From: Phyllobacteriaceae bacterium
Lineage (GTDB): Bacteria; Pseudomonadota; Alphaproteobacteria; Rhizobiales; Ancalomicrobiaceae
NCBI GenBank assembly: GCA_012517025.1
Contig: JAAYVT010000015.1
Coordinates: 1 to 5,433, forward strand
Reading direction: 5' to 3'
DNA: 5,433 nucleotides
Part shown: piece by piece, positions 1 to 5,433 of the stretch
How positions within the stretch are numbered: the stretch's first letter is position 1
Layout: every line of letters begins with the position of its first letter
Made by a program: the position numbers and the translations under genes
Notes under the pieces: generated by a model
What the model was told of the DNA's origin: nothing
The model's database searches: none
What the model saw: only the letters and a program-made list of their open reading frames with translations

Positions 1-612
1 CACCGGCCCGTGCGTCCGATAGTTCGGATGCACCAGCCGGCCGAGCGCCACGTTGGGCAGGTGATAGGCGAGATCCAACAGCGCGTAGACCAGGAAACTC
101 GACGGCCACGGCGCTTTCGTCGGCACCGGCGGCAGCCCCGCGGCGGCGGCGCGGATCTCCGCCGGATCCAGCGGAAACCGCGAGTAGCCGGACATCCCGT
201 CCGGTTCCACCGTCAGCCAATCCGGTCTGAGGTAACCGTGCTCGACGACGTGGATGCGGATGTCCCGCGCCATCGCCACCTCGACCGCCGCCGCGTGGAC
301 CGGGCGGCCGTCGCCGAGCATGACGACGTCGGTCACCCCCTCTCGCGCGCAGTAGGCATCGAGATGGGCGGGCCAATCCTCTCGGCGGCCACGATACCAA
401 TCGGACCGCCGGCGCGGCGGCGCGCCCGTCCCCCGGCGCCCGGTCAAAACCGACCAGAACACCGCGTCGCCGAGGCAGAAGCAGATGTGGCGAACCGCGT
501 GCCCGCGTTCGGTCAATCGGTCGGCGATGCGCCCGAAGATCGGCGAGGCCGGCCCCTCGAGGAAGAGAACGGTTCGCCGGTCGGTGCGGCCGAGGGACGA
601 CGACGCGATCAT
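1..612 (-). CDS. KpsS/LipB-type capsule polysaccharide (beta-Kdo) glycosyltransferase, N-terminal part, cut by the window edge
   Basis: The frame starts at ATG 612-610 and stays open for 204 codons to the left edge, so the C-terminus is missing. Residues 14-24 (TVLFLEGPASP), 48-53 (GDAVFW), 72-80 (WYRGRREDW), 99-106 (LGDGRPVH), 122-134 (VVEHGYLRPDWLT) and 195-203 (HPNYRTHGP) match the pattern I know from the capsular polysaccharide KpsS/LipB family (family recognition from memory). KpsS-type enzymes are cytoplasmic or membrane-associated and add beta-linked Kdo to phosphatidylglycerol, building the linker of ABC-exported capsules. The start is supported by a GGAGAGG Shine-Dalgarno sequence (plus-strand 624-630) 11 nt upstream. 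The gene lies 84 nt after rmlA on the same strand and is probably the last visible member of that operon. Family assignment is fairly sure; exact acceptor and linkage are not. A KpsC-type relative or another capsule protein with this domain is the main alternative. Confidence 0.8.
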   Translation of the reverse strand, partial: MIASSSLGRTDRRTVLFLEGPASPIFGRIADRLTERGHAVRHICFCLGDAVFWSVLTGRRGTGAPPRRRSDWYRGRREDWPAHLDAYCAREGVTDVVMLGDGRPVHAAAVEVAMARDIRIHVVEHGYLRPDWLTVEPDGMSGYSRFPLDPAEIRAAAAGLPPVPTKAPWPSSFLVYALLDLAYHLPNVALGRLVHPNYRTHGPV

Positions 613-641
613 CGAGGCGCGATCCTCTCCGTTACGGCACG

Positions 642-690
642 GCGCCGGGACCGCCTCGGCCGCCCGCCGACCGATCGTCCGTCCCGGCGC
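642..690 (-). repeat. 10-bp perfect inverted repeat between rmlA and the kpsS-like gene (possible stem-loop)
   Basis: Plus-strand arms GCGCCGGGAC (642-651) and GTCCCGGCGC (681-690) are exact reverse complements separated by 29 nt. They lie entirely in the 84-nt gap, just after the rmlA stop (699-697) on the transcribed strand. There is no T-run after the structure, so it does not look like a classical intrinsic terminator. It could be a leaky terminator, an RNA-stabilising 3' structure for the rml part of the message, or chance in GC-rich DNA. Confidence 0.35.
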
Positions 691-696
691 GATCGC

Positions 697-1557
697 TCAC
701 ACCAGCGCCCGCAGATAGGCGCCGTAGGAGCTCTTGCCGAGCGCCTCGGCGAGAGCGATGAACCGCGCCGTGTCGATGAAGCCCTGCTTGTAGGCGATCT
801 CCTCCGGACAGGCGATCTTGAAGCCCTGGCGCTTCTCCAGGGTGCGCACGAATTCGCCGGCCTCGATCAGACTGTCGGGCGTGCCGGTGTCGAGCCAGGC
901 GTAGCCTCGCCCCATCATCTCCACCGAGAGGGCGCCCCGCTCGAGGTAGACGCGGTTGACGTCGGTGATCTCGAGCTCGCCGCGCGCCGACGGCTTCAGT
1001 CCGGCGGCGATGTCGACGACGCGGTCGTCGTAGAAATAGAGACCGGTCACCGCCCAGCTCGACTTCGGCTTCGCCGGCTTCTCTTCGATCGACAGCGCCT
1101 TCTGGTCGGCGTCGAACTCGACCACGCCGTAGCGATCCGGATCCATCACGTGATAGGCGAAGATGGTGGCCCCCGCCCCCCGCTCGCGGGCGCGCTGGAG
1201 CGAGCGTTGCAGGCCGGCGCCGAAGAAGATGTTGTCGCCGAGGATCAGGCAGCACGGACCGCCGGCGAGGAAGTCGGCGCCGATCACGAAGGCCTGGGCG
1301 ATGCCGTTGGGTTCGGGCTGCACCCGATACTCGAGCGACAGGCCGAGCTGCGAGCCGTCGCCGAGCAGCCGCCGGAAGTTCGGCAGATCGGTCGGCGTCG
1401 AGATGATCAGGATCTCGCGGATCCCGGCCAGCATCAGCACCGACAACGGATAATAGATCATCGGCTTGTCGTAGACCGGCAGCATCTGCTTCGACGTCAC
1501 CAGCGTCATCGGGTGCAGACGCGTACCGGCGCCACCGGCGAGAATGATGCCCTTCAT
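697..1557 (-). CDS. rmlA: Glucose-1-phosphate thymidylyltransferase (dTDP-glucose pyrophosphorylase)
   Basis: RmlA condenses glucose-1-phosphate with dTTP to give dTDP-glucose and pyrophosphate, the first step of dTDP-L-rhamnose synthesis in the cytoplasm. The 286-aa protein has the usual family length. Visible signatures are the nucleotide-binding GGAGTRL loop at 8-14 with Arg13, Lys23 in TSKQMLPVYDKPMIYYP (21-37), LGDN (106-109, Asp108 a presumed Mg ligand), EEKP (158-161), TGLYFYD (171-177), GELEITDVN (193-201) and WLDTGT (221-226, Asp223 the second presumed metal ligand). All expected catalytic elements are present. An open frame extends upstream to 1803, but homology begins at MKGIILAGG. 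That ATG (1557-1555) overlaps the rmlD stop as ATGA and has AAGGA (plus-strand 1567-1571) 9 nt upstream. The overlap implies translational coupling to rmlD. RmlA in this family is commonly feedback-inhibited by dTDP-rhamnose (family knowledge). Confidence 0.97.
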   Translation of the reverse strand: MKGIILAGGAGTRLHPMTLVTSKQMLPVYDKPMIYYPLSVLMLAGIREILIISTPTDLPNFRRLLGDGSQLGLSLEYRVQPEPNGIAQAFVIGADFLAGGPCCLILGDNIFFGAGLQRSLQRARERGAGATIFAYHVMDPDRYGVVEFDADQKALSIEEKPAKPKSSWAVTGLYFYDDRVVDIAAGLKPSARGELEITDVNRVYLERGALSVEMMGRGYAWLDTGTPDSLIEAGEFVRTLEKRQGFKIACPEEIAYKQGFIDTARFIALAEALGKSSYGAYLRALV

Positions 1558-2471
1558 GATCGCGGTTCCTTTCGATCTGTGCTTCTCGGACCGATCAGAC
1601 GATCGAGAACGGTGTCGAGGGACAGACGCCAATCGGGGAGTTCGACGCCGTGGATCTCGGCGAGCTTCGCGGACGCGAGGCGGGATCGCGCCGGTCGCCG
1701 CGCCGGCGTCGGATAGGCGGAGGTCGGGATCCGATCGACCGCCGGCCGCTTGCCGCCGCGTGCCGCCGCCCCGTCGAAGACGGCCTCGGCGAAGTCGGCC
1801 CACGATGCGTCCGGCCCCCCCGCCCCCATGTGGAACACCCCCTCGAGGGCGCGGTCGCCGGGACGAGCGAGCAGCGTGCGCACCACCGCGAACACGCCGT
1901 CGGCGATGTCGAGCGCCGACGTCGGCGCCCCGATCTGGTCGGCGACGACGGCGAGCCGATCGCGGCTCTCCGCGAGCCGCAGCATCGTCTTGACGAAGTT
2001 GGCGCCGAACGGCGAATAGACCCAGGCCAGCCGCAGCACCACCGCCCGCGCGCCCGAACCCAGCACCGCCGTCTCGCCGGCCAGCTTCGAGGCGCCGTAG
2101 ACCCCGAGCGGGGCGACCGGATCGGTCTCGACCCAGGCCGAGGTCTTGGAGCCGTCGAAGACGTAGTCGGTGGACAGATGCACGATCGGCACGCCGAGTT
2201 CGGCGGCGGCCTTCGCCACCGCCGCGGCCCCGGTGGCGTTGATCGCCTGGGCGAGGTCGGGCTCGCTCTCCGCCTTGTCGACGCCGGTGTGGGCGGCGGC
2301 GGAAACGATCGCGTCCGGCGCGAGCGCGGCGAACACCGCGGTGACGTCGCCGGGGCAGGCGAGGTCGAGCTCCGGCCGTCCGACCGTGACCACCTCGACG
2401 CCGGCGCGCTCGGCGCGCTCCGCCATCGCAGTCGCCACTTGACCGGCCTTGCCCGTGACCGCGATGCGCAT
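1554..2471 (-). CDS. rmlD: dTDP-4-dehydrorhamnose reductase
   Basis: RmlD uses NAD(P)H to reduce dTDP-4-keto-L-rhamnose to dTDP-L-rhamnose, the last pathway step. The 305-aa product is a short-chain dehydrogenase/reductase-fold protein of normal length. Features are the N-terminal nucleotide-binding loop TGKAGQV (6-12), AAHTGVDKAE (59-68), STDYVFDG (100-107), the catalytic YGASK (125-129, Tyr125 and Lys129) followed by GE (132-133), and the C-terminal RPARSRL plus LPDW substrate-end motifs. The family usually reads GQLG in the first loop; here it is GQVA, a mild variation. ATG 2471-2469 is preferred because MRIAVTG is the canonical N-terminus and AGAGG lies about 10 nt upstream. A GTG three codons earlier (2480-2478), overlapping the rmlB stop, is possible but would leave almost no Shine-Dalgarno spacing. 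It begins 5 nt after rmlB and ends in a 4-nt overlap with rmlA. Confidence 0.95.
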   Translation of the reverse strand: MRIAVTGKAGQVATAMAERAERAGVEVVTVGRPELDLACPGDVTAVFAALAPDAIVSAAAHTGVDKAESEPDLAQAINATGAAAVAKAAAELGVPIVHLSTDYVFDGSKTSAWVETDPVAPLGVYGASKLAGETAVLGSGARAVVLRLAWVYSPFGANFVKTMLRLAESRDRLAVVADQIGAPTSALDIADGVFAVVRTLLARPGDRALEGVFHMGAGGPDASWADFAEAVFDGAAARGGKRPAVDRIPTSAYPTPARRPARSRLASAKLAEIHGVELPDWRLSLDTVLDRLIGPRSTDRKEPRS

Positions 2472-2476
2472 CCGGT

Positions 2477-3532
2477 TCACGCCTCTTTCAGAACGCCGAG
2501 CCGTTCGCCGGCGTAGACCCCGTCGCGCAGCGGCCGCCACCAGTCCTCGTTGGCGAGATACCAGGCGACCGTCTTCTCGATGCCGGTCTCGAAAGTTTCC
2601 CGCGCCCGCCAGCCCAGCTCGGTCTCGAGCTTGGTCGCGTCGATCGCGTAGCGCGCGTCGTGGCCCGGCCGATCAGTGACGAAGGTGACGAGCTCGGCAT
2701 GCGGACGCGGCGCCGGCGCCAGACGGTCGAGAATCGCGCAGATCGTCCGCACCACGTCGATGTTGCGCCGCTCGTTGCGGCCACCGACGTTGTAGGTCTC
2801 GCCGGTCCGCCCCTCGCTCGCGATCAGATGCAGCGCCCGCACGTGATCCTCGACGTAGAGCCAATCGCGGATGTTGGAGCCGTCGCCGTAGACCGGCAGC
2901 GGCTTGCCGTGCAGGGCATTGAGGATGATCAGCGGAATGAGCTTCTCGGGGAAATGGTACGGCCCGTAGTTGTTGGAGCAGTTGGAGACGATCGTCGGCA
3001 GCCCGTAGGTGCGGTGCCAAGCGACCGCCAAGTGGTCCGACGCCGCCTTCGAGGCCGAATAGGGCGAGGACGGATCGTAGGGGGTGGTCTCGCGGAACAG
3101 GCCCTCCGCCCCGAGCGAGCCGTAGACCTCGTCGGTCGAGACGTGGAGGAAGCGGAACGCCCGCTTCGCCGCGTCGTCGAGACCGTTCCAATGCCGTCGA
3201 GCGCTCTCCAGCAGGGTGAAGGTGCCGAGCACGTTGGTCTCGATGAAGTTCTCGGCGCCGTTGATCGAACGGTCGACGTGGCTCTCGGCGGCGAGGTGAT
3301 AGATCCGCTCCGGCGCGAAACTGGCGAAGACGGCGTCGACGGCGGCGCGGTCGCGGATGTCGCCGCGGACGAAGCTGTGGTTCGCCCGCCCCTCGACCGG
3401 CGCGAGATTGGCGAGGTTGCCGGCGTAGGTCAGCTTGTCGAAGGTCAGAACCTCCGCGCCGACCTCGAGCACCAGATGGCGCACCAGCGCCGACCCGATG
3501 AAGCCCGCTCCCCCCGTCACGACGATTCGCAT
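2477..3532 (-). CDS. rmlB: dTDP-glucose 4,6-dehydratase
   Basis: RmlB converts dTDP-glucose to dTDP-4-keto-6-deoxyglucose with a tightly bound NAD+, the second step of the pathway. The 351-aa protein is an extended SDR. It has the Rossmann motif GGAGFIG (7-13), Asp32 in DKLTYAGN (32-39) for the adenosine ribose, RGDIRD (56-61), LAAESHVDRSI (80-90), the active-site triad region STDEVYG (132-138) with the dehydratase Asp134-Glu135 pair, YSASK (158-162, Tyr158 and Lys162), and NCSNNYGPYHFPEKLIPL (184-201). The Asp-Glu pair and the NNYGPYHFPEKLIP block separate it from UDP-glucose 4-epimerases. Start ATG 3532-3530 has GAGGGG (plus-strand 3539-3544) 6 nt upstream. It follows rmlC by 47 nt and precedes rmlD by 5 nt. 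No defects are seen. Confidence 0.97.
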   Translation of the reverse strand: MRIVVTGGAGFIGSALVRHLVLEVGAEVLTFDKLTYAGNLANLAPVEGRANHSFVRGDIRDRAAVDAVFASFAPERIYHLAAESHVDRSINGAENFIETNVLGTFTLLESARRHWNGLDDAAKRAFRFLHVSTDEVYGSLGAEGLFRETTPYDPSSPYSASKAASDHLAVAWHRTYGLPTIVSNCSNNYGPYHFPEKLIPLIILNALHGKPLPVYGDGSNIRDWLYVEDHVRALHLIASEGRTGETYNVGGRNERRNIDVVRTICAILDRLAPAPRPHAELVTFVTDRPGHDARYAIDATKLETELGWRARETFETGIEKTVAWYLANEDWWRPLRDGVYAGERLGVLKEA

Positions 3533-3549
3533 GCCTCACCCCTCGCCCC

Positions 3550-3569
3550 GTCGCCGTCGCGACGACGAC
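3550..3569 (-). repeat. 20-bp near-perfect palindrome in the rmlC-rmlB gap
   Basis: The plus-strand sequence GTCGCCGTCGCGACGACGAC pairs with its own reverse complement at 9 of 10 positions; the one mismatch (3554/3565) becomes a G-U pair in the minus-strand transcript. The sense mRNA could therefore form a continuous hairpin with a small loop just before the rmlB Shine-Dalgarno sequence. It might mark an RNA-processing or stability element or a binding site. In DNA this rich in CG and GTC repeats it may also be chance. Confidence 0.35.
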
Positions 3570-3579
3570 CGCCCGCGCT

Positions 3580-4134
3580 TCACGCGAACACCGTACCCAA
3601 TTCCCGCAACTTCGGCAGTTTCCGATCCTTCGCCGACATCGCGGCCCCGTCCGCGACGACCGGCCAGTCGACGGCGAGATCCGGATCGTCCCAGGCCACG
3701 CCGCGATCGTGCGCCGGGCTATAATAGTCGGTGACGAGATAGGCGAGTTCGCAATTCGCCTCGAGCGTGCCGAAGCCGTGGGCGAAGCCCGCCGGGATCC
3801 ACAGCTGCCGCCCCTCGGCGCTGGTCAGCTCGACGGCGACGTGGCGGCCGTAGGTCGGCGACGACGCCCGCAGATCGACGGCGACGTCGAGGATGCGGCC
3901 CCGCGCGCAGCGCACCAGTTTGCCCTGGGCCCGCGGCTCGATCTGGAAATGCAGGCCGCGCACCGTGCCCTTCGCCGCCGAGAAGGATTGGTTGTGCTGG
4001 ACGAAGTCGGCGTCGCAGACGTTCGCGCGAAACAGATCCTCCCGGAAGATCTCCGAGAACCAGCCGCGATCGTCGCCGTGGCGACGCGGGGTCACGAGAC
4101 AAAGGCCGGGAAGCTCGAGGGGTTCGAATTCCAT
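3580..4134 (-). CDS. rmlC: dTDP-4-dehydrorhamnose 3,5-epimerase
   Basis: RmlC epimerises C3 and C5 of dTDP-4-keto-6-deoxyglucose, the third step of dTDP-rhamnose synthesis, without a cofactor. The 184-aa protein is a single-domain cupin of standard length. Visible are DDRGWFSEIF (21-30), QHNQS (46-50), RGLHFQ (59-64) with catalytic His62, Lys72 in GKLVRC (71-76), GRILDVAVDLR (79-89), WIPAGFAHGF (112-121, His119), Tyr132, and Asp170 in SAKDRKLP (167-174), the expected partner of His62. ATG 4134-4132 was chosen because family homology starts at MEFEPLELPG. The frame remains open upstream to an ATG at 4248-4246, but those 38 extra residues are not RmlC-like. The Shine-Dalgarno sequence before 4134 is weak. 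It is the first gene of the minus-strand rml operon and faces the divergent substrate-binding protein gene. Confidence 0.95.
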   Translation of the reverse strand: MEFEPLELPGLCLVTPRRHGDDRGWFSEIFREDLFRANVCDADFVQHNQSFSAAKGTVRGLHFQIEPRAQGKLVRCARGRILDVAVDLRASSPTYGRHVAVELTSAEGRQLWIPAGFAHGFGTLEANCELAYLVTDYYSPAHDRGVAWDDPDLAVDWPVVADGAAMSAKDRKLPKLRELGTVFA

Positions 4135-4187
4135 GTCACTCGACTTTCGGTGGATGGACCGAGGCGACGGATCGAAGTGAGACACGC

Positions 4188-4206
4188 CGGGTCGATCATT
4201 GACCCG
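4188..4206. promoter_or_regulatory. Candidate operator: 19-bp imperfect palindrome
   Basis: CGGGTCGATCATTGACCCG has 8 of 9 symmetric base pairs around the central C4197: six outer pairs (CGGGTC/GACCCG), one mismatch (4194/4200), then two inner pairs. Its length and symmetry suit a dimeric transcription regulator, and it lies in the shared region between two divergent genes. Which gene it would control, and by which regulator, cannot be read from the sequence. Confidence 0.4.
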
Positions 4207-4243
4207 ATTTCCCCTGCGAGCGCAATCCCGAGGATGGTCAGAC

Positions 4244-4271
4244 GCCATATCCTCCCTACGGACAATGTCGA
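4244..4271 (-). promoter_or_regulatory. Possible sigma70-like promoter for the rml operon
   Basis: On the minus strand TCGACA (plus 4266-4271; five of six matches to TTGACA) is followed after 16 nt by TATGGC (plus 4244-4249; three of six matches to TATAAT). It would start transcription about 100 nt upstream of rmlC and place the 19-bp palindrome inside the 5' leader. The -10 match is poor, and -10 boxes are loosely conserved in alphaproteobacteria, so this is only a candidate. Confidence 0.25.
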
Positions 4272-4353
4272 AGCCCCCGCCCCGCCTCTAGGATCCCGAG
4301 AGTCCTTCGAGATGCCCGCGCCAGACGGGACGGAGGGACGGGAGGAACGTCCG

Positions 4354-5391
4354 ATGTCGCCATTTTCCCGGGGAGCCGAGCGGCGTCCCGATCCGTTTTC
4401 GTCGGCCCCCTCGCGCCGTGCCGTCACCCTCGGACTGGCGTTCCTCGCCGCCTCCGCCGCCGTCCCCGCGATCGCCGCCGAGCGGTTGCGCGTCGGCCTC
4501 CTCGCCTTCGGCACCGCCTCCTGGGTGATCGAGACGATGAAGGCGCAGGGCCTCGACGCGGCGAACGGCCTCGACGTCGTGCCGGTCGAACTCGCCTCCT
4601 CCGACGCCGCCCGCGTCGCCTTCCAATCCGGTGCCGTCGACGCCGTCGTCTCCGACCTCGTCTTCGCCGCACGGCGGACGGCGGAGGGCCGCCCCACCGT
4701 CTTCGCCCCGTTCTCCGCCGCCGAGGGCGCGGTGATGGTGCCGGCCGCCTCGCCGATCGCCTCGCTCGCCGATCTGAAGGGCCGCCGCATCGGCGTCGCC
4801 GGCGGCGCCCTCGACAAGAGCTGGTTGCTGTTGCGCGCCGAGGTCGCCCGCCGCCACGGCGTCGACCTCGCCCGCGAGGCCGAGCCGATCTTCGGTGCCC
4901 CGCCGCTCCTCGCCCGCCAGCTCGAACGGGGCGACCTCGACGCCGCGCTGCTCTACTGGACGTGGTCGTCGCGGCTGGAGACCAAAGGGTTCCGACCGCT
5001 CGCCCGCGTCGGCGACCTCGCTCGCGGCTTCGGCACCGCCGGCGACGTCGCCCTGGTCGGCTGGATCTTCCGCGGCGAGGACGTCGCCGCCGATCCGTCG
5101 CGTCATCGTCGCTTCCTCGCCGCCGTCGCCGCGGCCGAGGACCGGATGGCGACCGATCCCGGCCTCTGGGAACGGATCCGGCCGTCGATGCGGGCGGAGA
5201 CCGAGGCGATCTTCACCGCGTTGCGCCGCGACTTCCTCGCCGGCCGGCCGAAGCGGCCGATCGCCGAGGAGGAGGCCGACGCCCGCATCCTGTGGTCGGC
5301 GTTGGCGCGGATCGGCGGCGCCGAGCTGGTCGGTCCGGCGCGCGACCTGCCGAAAGACCTCTACCGGATCGGCCCCGATGGCGGATCGTGA
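4354..5391 (+). CDS. ABC transporter periplasmic substrate-binding protein, NitT/TauT (SsuA/TauA/NrtA, NMT1-like) type
   Basis: This is a 345-aa exported receptor for an ABC importer. The N-terminus has an Arg-Arg pair (SRRAVTLGL, 20-28), a hydrophobic core to about residue 40 and a signal-peptidase I site around Ala41/Ala42 (PAIAA); the RR motif suggests Tat export, though the motif is not full consensus. There is no lipobox, and no cysteine in the whole protein. The mature part begins LRVGLLAFGTASW (45-57) and carries QSGAVDAVVSD (91-101), SLADLKGRRIGVAGG (137-151) and LERGDLDAALLYW (190-202), typical of type II binding proteins of the sulfonate/taurine/nitrate/thiamine-precursor group. Ligand identity is unknown. 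The frame is open far upstream, but ATG 4354 has an ideal GGAGG at 4341-4345, 8 nt away, directly before the signal peptide. A probable partner gene overlaps its 3' end. Family call is confident; transported substrate is not. Confidence 0.85.
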   Translation: MSPFSRGAERRPDPFSSAPSRRAVTLGLAFLAASAAVPAIAAERLRVGLLAFGTASWVIETMKAQGLDAANGLDVVPVELASSDAARVAFQSGAVDAVVSDLVFAARRTAEGRPTVFAPFSAAEGAVMVPAASPIASLADLKGRRIGVAGGALDKSWLLLRAEVARRHGVDLAREAEPIFGAPPLLARQLERGDLDAALLYWTWSSRLETKGFRPLARVGDLARGFGTAGDVALVGWIFRGEDVAADPSRHRRFLAAVAAAEDRMATDPGLWERIRPSMRAETEAIFTALRRDFLAGRPKRPIAEEEADARILWSALARIGGAELVGPARDLPKDLYRIGPDGGS

Positions 5392-5433
5392 CGCCGCCAT
5401 CGCGTCGGCGGAGAAAGCGGCGAGCGCCGGCCG
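5378..5433 (+). CDS. Start of a downstream gene, cut by the window edge; possibly another component of the same ABC transporter
   Basis: ATG 5378-5380 lies inside the 3' end of the binding-protein gene, overlapping it by 14 nt, and opens a frame (MADRDAAIASAEKAASAG) that continues to the window edge. Third codon positions are strongly GC (about 15 of 18), as in the neighbours, and the overlap is typical of translationally coupled ABC-transporter genes. Eighteen residues are too few for a family call; permease or ATPase is a guess from position only. A competing GTG at 5388-5390, in a GTGA overlap with the stop, gives an arginine-rich peptide with AGA and CGA codons and looks more like a shadow frame. 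No strong Shine-Dalgarno sequence is seen. Confidence 0.45.
   Translation, partial: MADRDAAIASAEKAASAG

Larger units (their letters stand above)
4135..4353. promoter_or_regulatory. Divergent intergenic region between rmlC and the ABC substrate-binding protein gene
   Basis: This 219-bp stretch separates two head-to-head transcription units, so it should hold the promoters of both. It contains the palindrome at 4188-4206, a TTGACC hexamer on the plus strand at 4199-4204 without a convincing partner -10, and a promoter-like pair facing rmlC at 4244-4271. A purine-rich tract with repeated GGGACGG-like units runs at 4326-4345 and ends in the Shine-Dalgarno sequence of the right-hand gene. No credible small gene or RNA is seen. 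Confidence 0.6.

Noticed and set aside
689..696. GCGATCGC octamer palindrome, resembling the cyanobacterial HIP1 element
   Set aside because: A single copy in GC-rich DNA in a non-cyanobacterial-looking context; most likely chance.
10..1716. 568-codon open frame on the plus strand across the kpsS-like gene and rmlA
   Set aside because: It is antisense to two clearly recognised genes, is rich in Arg, Asp, Glu and Gly as expected of a GC-rich shadow frame, and shows no recognisable domain.
1558..1803. 82-residue N-terminal extension of RmlA
   Set aside because: It overlaps the rmlD coding region in another frame, and canonical RmlA starts at MKGIILAGG with its own Shine-Dalgarno sequence.
2660..3724. 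354-codon plus-strand open frame over rmlB and the rmlC 3' end
   Set aside because: Antisense to rmlB, which has every catalytic motif; the translated composition is that of a mirror frame.
4199..4204. TTGACC as the -35 of a promoter for the substrate-binding protein gene
   Set aside because: No acceptable -10 hexamer at 16-18 nt spacing (the positions read CGCAAT, GCAATC, CAATCC), so it is not listed as a separate promoter.
4135..4248. 38-residue N-terminal extension of RmlC from ATG 4248, with AGGGAGG close upstream
   Set aside because: The Shine-Dalgarno-like sequence is only about 2 nt from that ATG, the extension is unlike RmlC, and the standard 184-aa length is obtained from 4134. An unusual leader peptide cannot be fully excluded.
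3709..4353. 215-residue upstream extension of the substrate-binding protein frame
   Set aside because: It is antisense to rmlC and contains no motif, while a perfect Shine-Dalgarno sequence and a signal peptide mark the start at 4354.
4288..5400. 370-codon minus-strand open frame opposite the substrate-binding protein
   Set aside because: Low-complexity Gly/Asp/Glu/Arg-rich translation with no family resemblance, opposite a well-supported gene; the shorter minus-strand frames at 4092-4817 and 4424-4672 are rejected for the same reason.
1..5433. CRISPR arrays, transposases, tRNA or rRNA genes, phage or toxin-antitoxin modules
   Set aside because: No regular repeats, insertion-sequence ends or related proteins are visible; apart from short intergenic gaps the window is fully accounted for by the listed genes.

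Overview
The window is very GC-rich (roughly 70% G+C), with strong GC3 bias in every gene. It looks like a chromosomal segment of an alphaproteobacterium or a similar high-GC proteobacterium. That placement is inferred from composition, codon use and protein character; no rRNA or other taxonomic marker is present.

About three quarters of the window (1-4134) is one minus-strand operon. In transcription order it carries rmlC, rmlB, rmlD and rmlA, the complete four-enzyme pathway from glucose-1-phosphate and dTTP to dTDP-L-rhamnose. These are followed by the N-terminal 204 codons of a KpsS/LipB-type capsule polysaccharide (beta-Kdo) glycosyltransferase that runs off the left edge. The genes are packed tightly: 47 nt between rmlC and rmlB, 5 nt between rmlB and rmlD, a 4-nt ATGA stop/start overlap between rmlD and rmlA, and 84 nt between rmlA and the kpsS-like gene. 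RmlA makes dTDP-glucose, RmlB dehydrates it, RmlC epimerises it and RmlD reduces it. The kpsS-like neighbour suggests that the rhamnose goes into a surface polysaccharide made through a Kdo-linked (ABC-transporter, group 2-like) capsule route, though this is inferred from one partial gene.

At 4135-4353 is a 219-bp divergent intergenic region with a near-perfect 19-bp palindrome (4188-4206) and a weak promoter-like pair facing rmlC. To its right, on the plus strand, is a second, apparently unrelated transcription unit. It starts with an exported ABC-transporter substrate-binding protein of the NitT/TauT (SsuA/TauA/NrtA, NMT1-like) type, 345 aa with an RR-containing signal peptide. The start of a further gene overlaps its 3' end and is cut by the right edge; by position it could be the permease or ATPase of the same importer, but too little is visible to say. 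The ligand is not identifiable from sequence.

The window shows no sign of a mobile element, CRISPR array, tRNA/rRNA or defence system, and I do not see a previously undescribed system. The points most worth a second look are the coupling of rhamnose synthesis to a Kdo-linked capsule gene, the orphan-ligand importer, and three palindromic or inverted-repeat elements, all in intergenic gaps. Several very long open frames antisense to the real genes are GC-bias artefacts.
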